Shown here in pieces: positions 16,718 to 25,573 of a DNA stretch of 64,000 nucleotides. The translations under genes and the position numbers were made by a program. Position 1 is the stretch's first letter. Each line of letters begins with the position of its first letter. The notes below the pieces were generated by a model. That model was not told where the DNA came from. It was given only the letters and a program-made list of their open reading frames with translations, and did not search any database. The stretch comes from Microscillaceae bacterium (GTDB taxonomy: Bacteria; Bacteroidota; Bacteroidia; Cytophagales; Microscillaceae). Location: the NCBI GenBank assembly GCA_011390205.1, contig JAABSX010000003.1:62001-126000 (forward strand), written 5' to 3'.

Positions 16718-17125
16718 TTACTGACAGTACTCGTCTATGGTACTTTGGGCAGCTTGGTATCCGAGCTGTTCTGCCATACGCCAGTCTAAGCAAGCCTCAT
16801 TTTTACGCCCTAGATTATATTTAGTCCAGCCTCTGTTAAGGTATGCAAGAGGGTCAGCAAAGCCCAGCCTGATGGCTTGTTCTAGGTCTTTTAGAGCAGC
16901 TTCATATTGTTTCAGGTTTTCGTAGCAATAGCCTCTTTCTGCATAAGCGATGGCGTAGCCAGGGGCATTGGCAATGATTTGCGAGTATTCTAAGATGGCA
17001 GCTTGGTATTGCCCTGTGGCTTTTTTGCTTTGAGCAGATATGAGTAAGTTCATATCTTGCCCAAAAATCAGGAAGGGTGCGCAAGAGAAGGTAAATATTA
17101 AAAAATAGAATTTATAATTTTTCAT
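16718..17125 (-). CDS. Secreted TPR protein (short)
   Basis: A 135-residue protein with an N-terminal signal peptide (FYFLIFTFSCAPFLIFGQ) and about three tetratricopeptide repeats (residues 30-125), for example AAILEYSQIIANAPGYAIAY. TPRs form a helical scaffold for protein contacts. It lies 14 bases downstream of a longer TPR gene on the same strand. Both end in a similar segment (NEACLDWRMAEQLG here, NKAACIQWEKAAKLG there), so they are probably tandem paralogues in one operon. The partner protein is unknown. Confidence 0.82.
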   Translation of the reverse strand: MKNYKFYFLIFTFSCAPFLIFGQDMNLLISAQSKKATGQYQAAILEYSQIIANAPGYAIAYAERGYCYENLKQYEAALKDLEQAIRLGFADPLAYLNRGWTKYNLGRKNEACLDWRMAEQLGYQAAQSTIDEYCQ

Positions 17126-17139
17126 GGCTTATCTGGGGC

Positions 17140-18060
17140 TTAGTTACATTCTTTTTCGGTCATTTCTTTCGCTTGTGGGTGCCCTAGTTTGGCAGCTTTT
17201 TCCCATTGTATGCAAGCGGCCTTGTTTTTTCCTTCGGCTTTTTCTACTTTTCCAAGGCAAAAGTAAGCGGCTGCATTTTCGGATTGTTTTTGAAGAATTT
17301 TTTGCAAATCTTGTCTTGCCTCCTCATATTCTTTGAGCATTAGTTTTGCCTCCGCCCGCATGAGGTATGCGTCCCAGTGATAAGGGTTTAGCTGAATGAG
17401 TGCAGTAGCATCTATTTTTAGTTTTTGGGGCATTTGTTTTTCTAAATAAATAGAAGCACGTAGTTTGAGTGCATCTTCATATTTTGGGTCTATATTGAGG
17501 GCTTTTTGCAGGTGAGCAAGGGCATCTTCTTGTCGGTTTTCTTTATTTTGGGCAAGCCAAGCAAGCTGGTAGTGTGCTTTTTTTTCTTGAGGGTCAAGTT
17601 GGCTGACCTTCAAAAAATCTTTTTTGGCATCGTCATATTTTTGGAGTGTGAGCAGGCTCACACCACGCTGAAAATAAACAGGGGTAATCTGTGGGTTGAT
17701 TTCTAAGATTTTACTAAAATCTTGGATGGCAAGTTCGTGAGATTGCATCCCTGCTTGGATAAGCCCACGGTTGTAGTAGGCTTCTAAGTACTGAGGTTCA
17801 TAGACGATTGCTATGTCAAAGTTATAAAGTGCAGCACTTGGGTTATCCAGTTGATACTCTGCCAAGCCCTTTAAAAAATAGGCCTTGGCTGATTTTACAT
17901 CTTTTCTGATGGCTTCATCCAATTCTAAGATGGCTTGAGAGTAAGATTTCTCTTTGAGGTAGGTTTGCGCCTTGCTGAGATGCTCACCAGCATTTTGGGC
18001 TGAGGCCTTTGTATGTAGTGCAAAAACAACAATGAAAGAGAGATAAAAGATATATTTCAT
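17140..18060 (-). CDS. Secreted TPR protein (long)
   Basis: A 306-residue protein with a Sec signal peptide (FYLSFIVVFALHTKASA) and about eight consecutive tetratricopeptide repeats, such as AKAYFLKGLAEYQLDNPSAALYN split over two helices. It is probably periplasmic and used for protein interaction. It is first in a two-gene minus-strand unit with the short TPR paralogue. No enzymatic domain is present. Confidence 0.88.
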   Translation of the reverse strand: MKYIFYLSFIVVFALHTKASAQNAGEHLSKAQTYLKEKSYSQAILELDEAIRKDVKSAKAYFLKGLAEYQLDNPSAALYNFDIAIVYEPQYLEAYYNRGLIQAGMQSHELAIQDFSKILEINPQITPVYFQRGVSLLTLQKYDDAKKDFLKVSQLDPQEKKAHYQLAWLAQNKENRQEDALAHLQKALNIDPKYEDALKLRASIYLEKQMPQKLKIDATALIQLNPYHWDAYLMRAEAKLMLKEYEEARQDLQKILQKQSENAAAYFCLGKVEKAEGKNKAACIQWEKAAKLGHPQAKEMTEKECN

Positions 18061-18617
18061 TTGTGAGATTTTTGTAAGTTAAGAGAATCACCATATTCTC
18101 ATACATTTTTTTATGGTGAAGGGTTTTGTAGTGTGCTTGGTTAAGTTTTAATTACTATTTTTATTCTCGTCCATCCTTGTAAGGTGCCTCACCCTTGGAA
18201 ATTTCGGTGTCTCATCAAAATCAAACCGATGAAAATTCCCAAGTCTTGAATAAACCAATTCTTTATCGTCCGAACTACAAGGCTTCTAACATAGGAAAAT
18301 GGTAATAAAATACTCAAGTATGGTAGTATGAAGAATGACAAAAAAGCCTTTTGCATAGCAGAAACGCTTTCTTTGTGTAAACTCAAAACCAGAAAAAAGA
18401 TTGTCTTTTGATTTGTGATTTCTTTGTGTAGCTTTTTAAAGCAGGTGTCTTTGTCTGCCATTACATAAACTGAAGCAGTACCAAAATTAAGGATTGGCAA
18501 AGAAAAGCCTTGATTTGACATTTGATTTGTCGTGCTTGGTGCATACCTAAAACCATTCAGCAGATTGTTTTCGTATTTACTCAAAAAAAGAAAGCATAAT
18601 TTAAACAAGTCAATGTC
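18061..18617. other. Non-coding stretch of 557 bases
   Basis: It contains no convincing gene. A 163-codon minus-strand frame (18189-18680) is open, but it starts at TTG or at an ATG inside the divergent gene and has no recognisable domain. No tRNA or known RNA was seen. Confidence 0.5.
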
Positions 18618-19025
18618 ATGGAACTCATTCATCTTAAAGCAGCTGCCAAACTTGTGCAAGAGAGTCCTGAAAACTTGCAAAGATTAATTGAATCACAAAA
18701 AATTGAAGTTTATCCTCAAAACACTTATTATGGACGGTATCCCAAAATCATCAAAAGTAGTTTACTTGCCTATTATCAGCAGCAACTCTTACAAGAAATT
18801 CGCCAACAGATGCCGCAGGCTCAGCATACTGTGTCTGCTTATCAGTCTTTGCAGTATCGGATTGCTCGTTTACAGAACTTTGGAAGTTCCCCTAAAAAAT
18901 TATTTCAATTCAAAAGCCATACAAGTCGAAAAGTCAAGAGGCATCTCAATTTAAGTACAAGTTTGGCTTGGAGCATACTTCTTTTATTAGGCTATTTTAT
19001 TTTTCAGGCCATTATTGCTTCTTGA
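18618..19025 (+). CDS. Putative membrane-anchored helix-turn-helix protein
   Basis: A 135-residue protein. The N-terminal 55 residues (LKAAAKLVQESPENLQRLIE, then a basic wing and YPKIIKSSLLAYY) follow the pattern of excisionase/MerR-type winged helices: alpha-turn-alpha, a short wing, then a helix. Residues about 112-133 (LAWSILLLLGYFIFQAIIAS) form one C-terminal membrane helix preceded by a basic stretch. This suggests DNA binding at the membrane, but the similarity is by eye and weak. An alternative is a small membrane protein with no DNA role. It stands alone. Confidence 0.6.
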   Translation: MELIHLKAAAKLVQESPENLQRLIESQKIEVYPQNTYYGRYPKIIKSSLLAYYQQQLLQEIRQQMPQAQHTVSAYQSLQYRIARLQNFGSSPKKLFQFKSHTSRKVKRHLNLSTSLAWSILLLLGYFIFQAIIAS

Positions 19026-19100
19026 GGCATTGTTGATTGTTTGGTAGGGGTTTTCTTTGTGGGTAGGTTGCTGATTTACATTTCTTGGGAAGTTTTAAGT

Positions 19101-19325
19101 TCAGAATTTTACTTTCTTATAAATGTCTTCTATGGCTATCTCACAATCTCCTATTTTTATTTTTTCTGAAGTATTTTTATAAAGTTTGAGCATCCATTCA
19201 TTTTCATCGGCACGGGTATAAACAGAAATATCTTTGCTTTCGCTGTCTATCAAGACATATTGCCTCATGACATTGAAGTAAATATACACATTATTATTCA
19301 AAAATTGGCAGCACAAAACACTCAT
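19101..19325 (-). pseudogene. Remnant of a Uma2 (DUF820) family gene
   Basis: A 74-codon frame. From residue 20 it matches the C-terminal end of Uma2-family putative endonuclease-fold proteins: RQYVLIDSESKDISVYTR, then W-x-L, IGDCEIAIEDIYKKVKF. Full-length members are about 190 residues and carry the catalytic Glu/Asp/Lys core upstream. That core is missing, and the first 19 residues do not fit the family. It is most likely a 5'-deleted pseudogene, though a short expressed product cannot be excluded. Confidence 0.5.
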
Positions 19326-19434
19326 TCTGGTTTTCGGGTTTTTACTTTTTTAGCTTTCTTATCTTAAAAAAATAAGAAAAAAATTACTCAGTAATTATTC
19401 AAAAAAACGATACCTTTATCAAAAATTTAAAATC

Positions 19435-20070
19435 ATGCGTAGAAAATATTGGCTAATGCTATTAGGTGGACTTACTTTTTTTAGCATCATTATTTACAAT
19501 CTGTCCGAAACACAAATAAGAGAAGAAGATTCCAAGGATTATATCCCTAGCATCCAAAAAGAAAGACAAGAAAAAGACAATCTTTTCAAAGCCACTAGCA
19601 ACTCACCTTTGCGTGAAGAACAGAAAGAAAAGTTTAAAAATTTAGACTATTTCTCTGTTAATGAAGATTTTAAAACAACGGCAACACTGGAAAATATCAA
19701 CCCACAGGAGGCACTTAGATTGCCTTTGAGTGATGGAAACGAAGAAATTTACCTTAAATATGCTTGGGCAAATTTCACACTCAAAGGTCAAAAATTACGT
19801 GCTTTGTTACTCAAAAAATCTAAACAAGACCCCCGTCTTTTCTTAATATTTACGGATGCTACCAGTGGAAAAGAAACTTATGCAGGTGGACGCTATTTGG
19901 ACATACCACACCAAAGAAACGAAATGAAAATCACCTTAGATTTTAATCAGGCATACAATCCTTATTGTGCGTATAATCCTGATTATGCTTGCCCCTTGCC
20001 CCTTGCCGAAAATGACCTAGGAATTGAGATTTTGGCAGGAGAGAAGAATAGCCCTCTAAAAGCCCCTTAA
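19435..20070 (+). CDS. DUF1684 family protein
   Basis: A 211-residue protein with one N-terminal hydrophobic segment (signal anchor or signal peptide; no lipobox). The conserved family core is clear: KNLDYFSVNEDF, then DATSGKETYAGGRYLD and the very characteristic LDFNQAYNPYCAYNPDYACP with two Cys. The biochemical function of DUF1684 is not established. It converges with the C1 peptidase gene. The last codons run into a C-rich stretch that could fold with 3' sequence. Confidence 0.88.
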   Translation: MRRKYWLMLLGGLTFFSIIIYNLSETQIREEDSKDYIPSIQKERQEKDNLFKATSNSPLREEQKEKFKNLDYFSVNEDFKTTATLENINPQEALRLPLSDGNEEIYLKYAWANFTLKGQKLRALLLKKSKQDPRLFLIFTDATSGKETYAGGRYLDIPHQRNEMKITLDFNQAYNPYCAYNPDYACPLPLAENDLGIEILAGEKNSPLKAP

Positions 20071-20148
20071 CCTCCAGAGGAGGAATTTTACTGGAAGAAT
20101 GAGGAGTTAATTTAAAGAAATTTTGAGGACTGTCCTGCTTGTGTTTAT

Positions 20149-21237
20149 TCACTCAATCTTCAATTTTTTACGGATGTGTGGCGGGATGCCTTCCTTATGC
20201 ACCGTAAAAGAAGTCGTTTTGAGCAAAAGATAGGGAACTGACATATATAGATAGCCACTGAGGTTATTTGTGTCCATTCCCCAAGAGTTTTTGATGTAGT
20301 AGTACGTTTTTTTATCACTTCCCTTTGCTTTGCCTATGAGGTGCATTACGTGGTCTATCTTGGTAGAAGTATCTGCAAATGCCTGTTGTCTGGTCTCTTG
20401 TGTGATGGGCTGAAGCGTACTAGGCAAATGAGCAATTCCATTTTCATACTCAAAAGTTTCCTCAGTTACATCTCCATTCCAAGCCAAAGAATAGCCATTT
20501 TTGAGGGCATAGTCGATGGTCTCTTGCCACTCATTTAGAGGAAGATTTTGGTATTTTTGGTGTAGCCAGTTGAAAGGGTCTTCTAACACGAAACCTTGGT
20601 AAAAAGGATGATGATTGTAAGAAGTAATCGTGATATATTCTTCTGATTTGATTTTTAGGTATTCTTTTGCAAAGCTTTGAGGTGTGTAGGTTTGTCCTTT
20701 GTAAGAAAACTTTTCAGGGACTTCTCCCAAAAATTTGTCAAATGCTTGGCAATAATCTCCCATATCTTGAGAAGTAATGCCCGTAGCTTTTACTTCTAGT
20801 AGTTTTTCGGTTTTTTGTTTTACTAAGGTATCTAGCTCAGGGTGATAGTGTTTGGTGTAGTATGCCAGGCCTGAATAGGCTTCTTCCGTCATGATGCCAT
20901 TTTCTGAAATCACCTTCAAGACATCATGCACTTGCCCACCAGGGGTAAAATAATTATCTCCTTTTCGTCTAAGGTACTCATTGATTTTATTAAAATAAGA
21001 ATTTCGTGCTACAAACATTTCTGACAAATCTATGCTATCTTGCTGAATACGGATGATTTCACTTTCTAAAAAAGACAAAGAAGCAAAACTCCAGCAAGTG
21101 CCCGAATAATATTGGTCTTTGATGGAGGTGTGGGGAATGACCATCTCATTTTGCCAAGTAATGGTGTTTGTCTTTTGGGCAATGAGTGTGTAGCTGAGCA
21201 AAAGACTTAGAAAAAGGATACAAGTTTTTCTCATCAT
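20149..21237 (-). CDS. C1 family cysteine peptidase (bleomycin hydrolase/PepC-like), secreted
   Basis: A 362-residue papain-fold peptidase of the C1B (PepC/bleomycin hydrolase) type. The catalytic triad is visible: Cys in YSGTCWSFASL, His in KIDHVMHLIG and Asn in YYIKNSWGM. Unlike cytoplasmic PepC it has an N-terminal signal peptide (CILFLSLLLSYTLIAQ), so it acts in the periplasm or outside. The frame opens at a GTG at 21273, but the ATG at 21237 is the natural start (another ATG follows directly). It is shorter than typical PepC (about 440-450). Confidence 0.88.
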   Translation of the reverse strand: MMRKTCILFLSLLLSYTLIAQKTNTITWQNEMVIPHTSIKDQYYSGTCWSFASLSFLESEIIRIQQDSIDLSEMFVARNSYFNKINEYLRRKGDNYFTPGGQVHDVLKVISENGIMTEEAYSGLAYYTKHYHPELDTLVKQKTEKLLEVKATGITSQDMGDYCQAFDKFLGEVPEKFSYKGQTYTPQSFAKEYLKIKSEEYITITSYNHHPFYQGFVLEDPFNWLHQKYQNLPLNEWQETIDYALKNGYSLAWNGDVTEETFEYENGIAHLPSTLQPITQETRQQAFADTSTKIDHVMHLIGKAKGSDKKTYYYIKNSWGMDTNNLSGYLYMSVPYLLLKTTSFTVHKEGIPPHIRKKLKIE

Positions 21238-21322
21238 TGTGTGATATTTTTCCTTTTTAATCAATGATTTCACGATAAAAACGAAGATTTTGTTTCAAGT
21301 CGTGAGTGTGGTTAAAGTAAAG

Positions 21323-21991
21323 TTAGACCAATTTTGCCACATAAATATTTTCTGCCACTTCTTTAGAAATCATCAAGATATGATGTGTATTGATTTCTAT
21401 TTCTAGCGAATCATCAAACTCGATTCGGTCCAGTACCTTGAGTTGAGTGCCTATTTGGATGTTGATTTTGTTGAGGTATTTTAAGAATGGAGGCGTATTT
21501 TCTTCTACGGCGATTACCCTGAGTATTTGGTGAAAAGGAGCGTTTTTGAGATGAATGCGTTTTTGTTCTGCGATTTCACCTTTTTCATTGGGGATAGGGT
21601 CTCCGTGTGGGTCAAAAGAAGGATAATCTAAGAAAGCATCCAACCGCTCCACAAGGGTTTTTGATTGGATATGTTCTAATTGCTCTGCTATCTCGTGCAC
21701 CTCATCCCAAGTAAATTGCAGTTTTTCTACCAAGAAAGTCTCCCAAAGCCTGTGTTTTCTGACCAAGTGCAGGGCATAGTTTCGCCCTAGTTCGGTGAGG
21801 GTTACGCCTTGGTATTTCACATGATTAAGGAGTTTTTTTTGGTCTAATTTTTTGAGCATATCACTTACTGAAGCCGCACTGATGTCTATTCTTTTAGCGA
21901 TTTCATTGGTGCTGATGCCTCTTTCAGGTGTATTTTCTGAGAGATAATAAACAGCTTTTAGGTAGTCTTCTTCGGTCAGGCTTAGTTTCAT
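21323..21991 (-). CDS. Metal-dependent transcriptional regulator, DtxR/MntR family
   Basis: A 222-residue free-standing regulator with three domains: an N-terminal winged helix (STNEIAKRIDISAASVSDMLKKL), a dimerisation and metal-binding domain (RKHRLWETFLVEKLQF, VHEIAEQLEH, DPHGDPIP) and a C-terminal FeoA/SH3-like domain (about residues 150-222). ExxEH in place of the DtxR Cys ligand suggests Mn2+ sensing (inference). It probably represses metal uptake when metal is plentiful. The ytg-like operon at 6.4 kb, with its palindrome, is the obvious candidate target. Confidence 0.93.
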   Translation of the reverse strand: MKLSLTEEDYLKAVYYLSENTPERGISTNEIAKRIDISAASVSDMLKKLDQKKLLNHVKYQGVTLTELGRNYALHLVRKHRLWETFLVEKLQFTWDEVHEIAEQLEHIQSKTLVERLDAFLDYPSFDPHGDPIPNEKGEIAEQKRIHLKNAPFHQILRVIAVEENTPPFLKYLNKINIQIGTQLKVLDRIEFDDSLEIEINTHHILMISKEVAENIYVAKLV

Positions 21992-22071
21992 GGCATTGGT
22001 TTAAAAACGAAATCAATGTTGTCAAAAAAAATAGGACACATTAATTTACAAAAAAAATCAGAAAATCAATG

Positions 22072-23241
22072 CTATTTGATGACAGGATGCCTTGTAAACT
22101 CTTTGGTGTCATCAAATAACTTACGGTAAGTAATCTGCACCTTAGAGATTTCGGCAAGGAGACTTTCGTACATGTGCATCATTGTAGGGTGAAAATCTCC
22201 CACCCAATTAAATTCTAACTCTTCATACGGAAAATTAGCAGCATAAGCGATGCTTGAAAACTCTGCAATCAAAGCACTCTCTAGCCCTCGCCCGTGAAAG
22301 CGTGGAATCACGCCGACAACCAAGCCCAGTATTTTTTTGCCATGCCCTCGCCAGCGGTGATAGGCGAATTTTAGTTTGCCGAGCAGGTTAAGTTTTCCAT
22401 TGACATATTTAAAGAGTTGATTGAGCTCCGGAATCATCACAATAAAGGCTATTGGGGTGTCATTGTAATACGCAAACCAAATCAAACGCTCATCTATGAC
22501 GGGTTTGAGCTGCGACATCAGTGCTTGGGCTTCCTCTTCACTCATCTCTGCTACTCCTGTATGCTTTACCCAGCTTGCATTATAGACAGCCCTGAATTGC
22601 TCGGCGTATTCAGGTAATTTTTTCTTTTGGATGTGGCTAAAACTATATGAAGCATTGCGCCGAACCCTCTCTGCTTTGGCATAAAAAGTATCTCCTAATT
22701 TAGGGCCACTGATGAGCCTTCTGTAAGTATATTGCTGAAAATAATCTTTGAATCCGTAGCTTTCAAAGAGTGCTTCATAGTAGGGCGGATTGTAGTTGGT
22801 ACAGTAGTTAGGGTCTGTGAATCCTTTGACGAGCAGCCCCCACCATCTGGCACGGTCGCCAAAATTAATGGGGCCGTCCATGGCTTCCATTCCTTTGCTT
22901 TTGAGCCATTGTGCTCCTGCCCCGAAGAGCTCAAAGGCAGCCTCTTGGCTATCAATACACTCAAAAAAACCCACTCCACCTGTAGGCTGTTCATTGCCTG
23001 CATTCATAGTCCTTTTATCATAAAAAGCAGCTATCCGCCCGATGGTATTACCCTGTTCATCTTGCAGAATCCAGCGAATCAGTTCTCCATGCTCAAAGCA
23101 AGGATTACTCTTTGGGTCAAATACGGCTTCTATGTCTTTATCTAGAGGGCGAATCCAGTTGGGGTCGTCTTCATAAATCTTCAAGGGCAATCGTAAAAAC
23201 TCCTTACGAGTCTGAGCGTCTTTTACTTCAATCAATTTCAT
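22072..23241 (-). CDS. YghO-like GNAT-fold acyltransferase
   Basis: A 389-residue protein of the acyl-CoA N-acyltransferase fold. It resembles the YghO group: an N-terminal KIYEDDPNWIRPL, GRIAAFYDKR and FFECIDSQEAA region, a middle GPINFGDRARWWGLLVKGF, then a C-terminal half with GVIPRFHGRGLESALI resembling the acetyl-CoA loop. The substrate is unknown. The frame extends to 23286, but a good minus-strand promoter lies across 23276-23305, so the ATG at 23241 is the start. Confidence 0.82.
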   Translation of the reverse strand: MKLIEVKDAQTRKEFLRLPLKIYEDDPNWIRPLDKDIEAVFDPKSNPCFEHGELIRWILQDEQGNTIGRIAAFYDKRTMNAGNEQPTGGVGFFECIDSQEAAFELFGAGAQWLKSKGMEAMDGPINFGDRARWWGLLVKGFTDPNYCTNYNPPYYEALFESYGFKDYFQQYTYRRLISGPKLGDTFYAKAERVRRNASYSFSHIQKKKLPEYAEQFRAVYNASWVKHTGVAEMSEEEAQALMSQLKPVIDERLIWFAYYNDTPIAFIVMIPELNQLFKYVNGKLNLLGKLKFAYHRWRGHGKKILGLVVGVIPRFHGRGLESALIAEFSSIAYAANFPYEELEFNWVGDFHPTMMHMYESLLAEISKVQITYRKLFDDTKEFTRHPVIK

Positions 23242-23275
23242 AGCGACAAAACTAAATCGAAAACTTGAAATGAAA

Positions 23276-23305
23276 CAAAGATACACTTAAAAAATTTACT
23301 GCAAA
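23276..23305 (-). promoter_or_regulatory. Promoter of the YghO-like gene
   Basis: On the minus strand, TTTG (23305-23302), an 18-base spacer and TATCTTTG (23283-23276) match the Bacteroidota consensus fully. Transcription would begin near 23270, about 28 bases before the ATG at 23241. Confidence 0.55.
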
Positions 23306-23384
23306 AGGCTTGCTTGTTTACTTAATGCACATAATTTAAGACTTAAACGAAAATAAGTAAGTACCTTTATACAAAAAACTAGAT

Positions 23385-24284
23385 ATGAACTGGGATTTGC
23401 ATTTTAAAGGATTTAAGAATTATCTACGCTTAGAGAGAGGGCTTTCGGACAACTCTTGGCAGGCATACCTGCGAGATGTCAGGAAGCTGCTAGAGTATCT
23501 TGAGCTAAGGGGCTTATCTCTCAACCCTCAGGAAGTAGAAGTAGCACATTTGAGTGATTTTTTGCGGTATCTCAGTGATTTGGGGGTGGCAGAGGCTTCA
23601 CAAGCCCGTATTTTATCAGGTTTGAAAGGCTTTTTTAAATATTTATTGGTAGAAGAAATCATCCTTGACAGTCCTGTGGCATTGATAGAAAGCCCTCGCC
23701 TGAGTCGTAAACTTCCTGATGTGCTGAGCCTCGAGGAGATAGAAAAGATGCTTTCGGTCATTGATTTATCTCGTGCAGATGGCACACGTAACCGAGCCAT
23801 GTTAGAGATTTTGTATAGCTCTGGGCTAAGAGTAAGCGAGCTGATAAGCCTGAAAATCAGTGATTTATATCTTAATATTGATTTTTTAAAAATACTGGGC
23901 AAAGGCAATAAAGAGCGTTTTGTGCCTGTGGGGCAAGATGCCAAAAAGCACCTTCAGCTCTACCTAGAGTATGTCAGATGCCATGTGCCTATCAAAGCAG
24001 GCCAAGAAGATTATATATTTTTAAACCGAAGGGGAAGTGCCCTCTCAAGGGTCATGGTTTTTATGATAGTCAAAGAATTGACGGCACTTGCAGGCATCAA
24101 GAAAAATGTAAGCCCCCATACATTCAGACACTCTTTTGCGACACACCTCATAGAGGGAGGGGCAGATTTGCGTGCCGTGCAGGCGATGCTAGGGCACGAG
24201 TCTATCACCACTACAGAGATTTACACACACTTAGACAGAGATTATCTGCGGCAGACGATGAGAGATTATCACCCTAGAAGCTAA
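23385..24284 (+). CDS. xerD: Tyrosine recombinase XerD-like
   Basis: A 299-residue site-specific recombinase of the length of XerC/XerD. It has an N-terminal SAM-like core-binding domain (about residues 1-90) and a catalytic domain with the first Arg in YSSGLRVSELISL, Lys in LGKGNKERFVPV, HTFRHSFATH (His-x-x-Arg), the second His in MLGHESI and the nucleophile Tyr in TTTEIYTHL. It resolves chromosome dimers at dif when acting as XerD. No integron or phage context is present, so a housekeeping role is likely. The choice of XerD over XerC is by general resemblance. Confidence 0.9.
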   Translation: MNWDLHFKGFKNYLRLERGLSDNSWQAYLRDVRKLLEYLELRGLSLNPQEVEVAHLSDFLRYLSDLGVAEASQARILSGLKGFFKYLLVEEIILDSPVALIESPRLSRKLPDVLSLEEIEKMLSVIDLSRADGTRNRAMLEILYSSGLRVSELISLKISDLYLNIDFLKILGKGNKERFVPVGQDAKKHLQLYLEYVRCHVPIKAGQEDYIFLNRRGSALSRVMVFMIVKELTALAGIKKNVSPHTFRHSFATHLIEGGADLRAVQAMLGHESITTTEIYTHLDRDYLRQTMRDYHPRS

Positions 24285-24375
24285 AATATAAAGAAAAGCT
24301 ATGCTTGAAGTAACTCTTTCTCTCTTAAAATTGAAAAAAGCAATTATATAACACGCTAATTTATAAGTATTTGCC

Positions 24376-24383
24376 TAACTTTG
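24376..24383 (+). promoter_or_regulatory. Possible -7 element before the AAA ATPase gene
   Basis: TAACTTTG matches TAnnTTTG and lies 45 bases before the ATG at 24428. No TTTG stands at the proper distance upstream, so this is only half a promoter. Confidence 0.3.
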
Positions 24384-24427
24384 TAGGCTTAAAATGCTTT
24401 TCAATAACCCATCAATCTCAATTCTTT

Positions 24428-25573
24428 ATGTCAAAGGAAAAATTACCAAATCAGTTTTATGGCAAGTACAATGTCTTTGACGGAAGCTATTTCTATGAGG
24501 CGTATTATCTTATCAATAAATTTAACCAAAAACTGGTAGAATGTACTGTAGAGGATTATTTTGAGAGTAACCAACTTGTGAATCTGAATAGTTTTTTGAA
24601 ATTACTTCAAGAAAATGGCTACGGCGACACGGACATCTACCGACACAATACTTTTTTTAATAAAAAAGAACAACGCTACTCCATTGATTGGTATTTGTTT
24701 CTGAAAAATGAGCAAATCGTGATGACACTCAGCAATGACAATGTCAAAGATTTAGAAGAGGTTACTTTCCGCCCGCATGATGTGCTCGCAGTAGAATCTA
24801 TGCAAACCAATGAGCTCATGAAAATATTTGAGCTGGCAGAAGAGTGCACTGTAGAGATTCAGCACGATACCAAACGCTATATTAACATCGTCAGCTCGAT
24901 GCCTCGGGATGGGCTAAGGCTTAACAAATACGAAATCCGTCAGCCGCAGATTAATGACTTAGACCTCTATTATGGAGAAGGCTTCGGTAAAAAACACGAG
25001 GAAATCATGCAGATGATTCACCAAAAAGAACGCTCTGGCCTTTTTATCTTTCATGGGCTTACAGGCAGCGGCAAGACCAATTATATCCGTTACCTTATCT
25101 CTCAAGCCAAGCCCGAGACCAATTTTATATTTTATCCCATTACGCTCTTGCGTGAGCTGGCAAACCCTCAGTTGATTACCTTTATCTCTGATTATCAGCA
25201 CTCTGTGCTGGTCATAGAAGAGTCAGAAGATTCTGTGCAGACCAGAGACAGCTTTAGTACTGACAAAACCTCTATCGCCAATTTGCTCAATATCTCCGAT
25301 GGCTTGCTTTCAGATGTACTGAATCTAAAAATCATCTCTACTTTTAATACTGACATCCGCAACCTAGACAAAGCATTGCTGCGTGAGGGGCGTTTGTTAG
25401 GGATTCATAAATTTGGAGAGCTTTCAGTAGAAAATGCCAATAAAATATCTGAGATGAATAAACTTAACAAAACCTTTGACAAACCTGTTACGCTTGCACA
25501 AATCTTTAATAGTCCTCTAAAAGATGACTTAACAGGATTTGCAAATACAGACAATAAAATTGGTTTTCGCTAA
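24428..25573 (+). CDS. AAA-type ATPase with an unknown N-terminal domain
   Basis: A 381-residue protein. Residues about 200-350 form a P-loop ATPase: Walker A GLTGSGKT (about 210-217), Walker B SVLVIEES (about 259-266), a sensor-1-like KIISTFNTD, and LLREGRL resembling an AAA arginine finger, broadly of the BCS1/proteasomal-ATPase pattern. The first 190 residues match nothing I know. The stop codon overlaps the start of a membrane-protein gene (TAATG), implying translational coupling. The frame opens at a TTG at 24371, but the ATG at 24428 is preferred. The role is unknown; membrane-protein remodelling is one inference. Confidence 0.82.
   Translation: MSKEKLPNQFYGKYNVFDGSYFYEAYYLINKFNQKLVECTVEDYFESNQLVNLNSFLKLLQENGYGDTDIYRHNTFFNKKEQRYSIDWYLFLKNEQIVMTLSNDNVKDLEEVTFRPHDVLAVESMQTNELMKIFELAEECTVEIQHDTKRYINIVSSMPRDGLRLNKYEIRQPQINDLDLYYGEGFGKKHEEIMQMIHQKERSGLFIFHGLTGSGKTNYIRYLISQAKPETNFIFYPITLLRELANPQLITFISDYQHSVLVIEESEDSVQTRDSFSTDKTSIANLLNISDGLLSDVLNLKIISTFNTDIRNLDKALLREGRLLGIHKFGELSVENANKISEMNKLNKTFDKPVTLAQIFNSPLKDDLTGFANTDNKIGFR

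Noticed and set aside
18189-18680. A 163-codon open frame on the minus strand in the gap before the HTH/membrane gene
   Set aside because: Its start is a TTG, or an ATG inside the divergent gene. It has no signal, motif or homology I recognise, and its composition looks like non-coding sequence. A translated repeat cannot be excluded.
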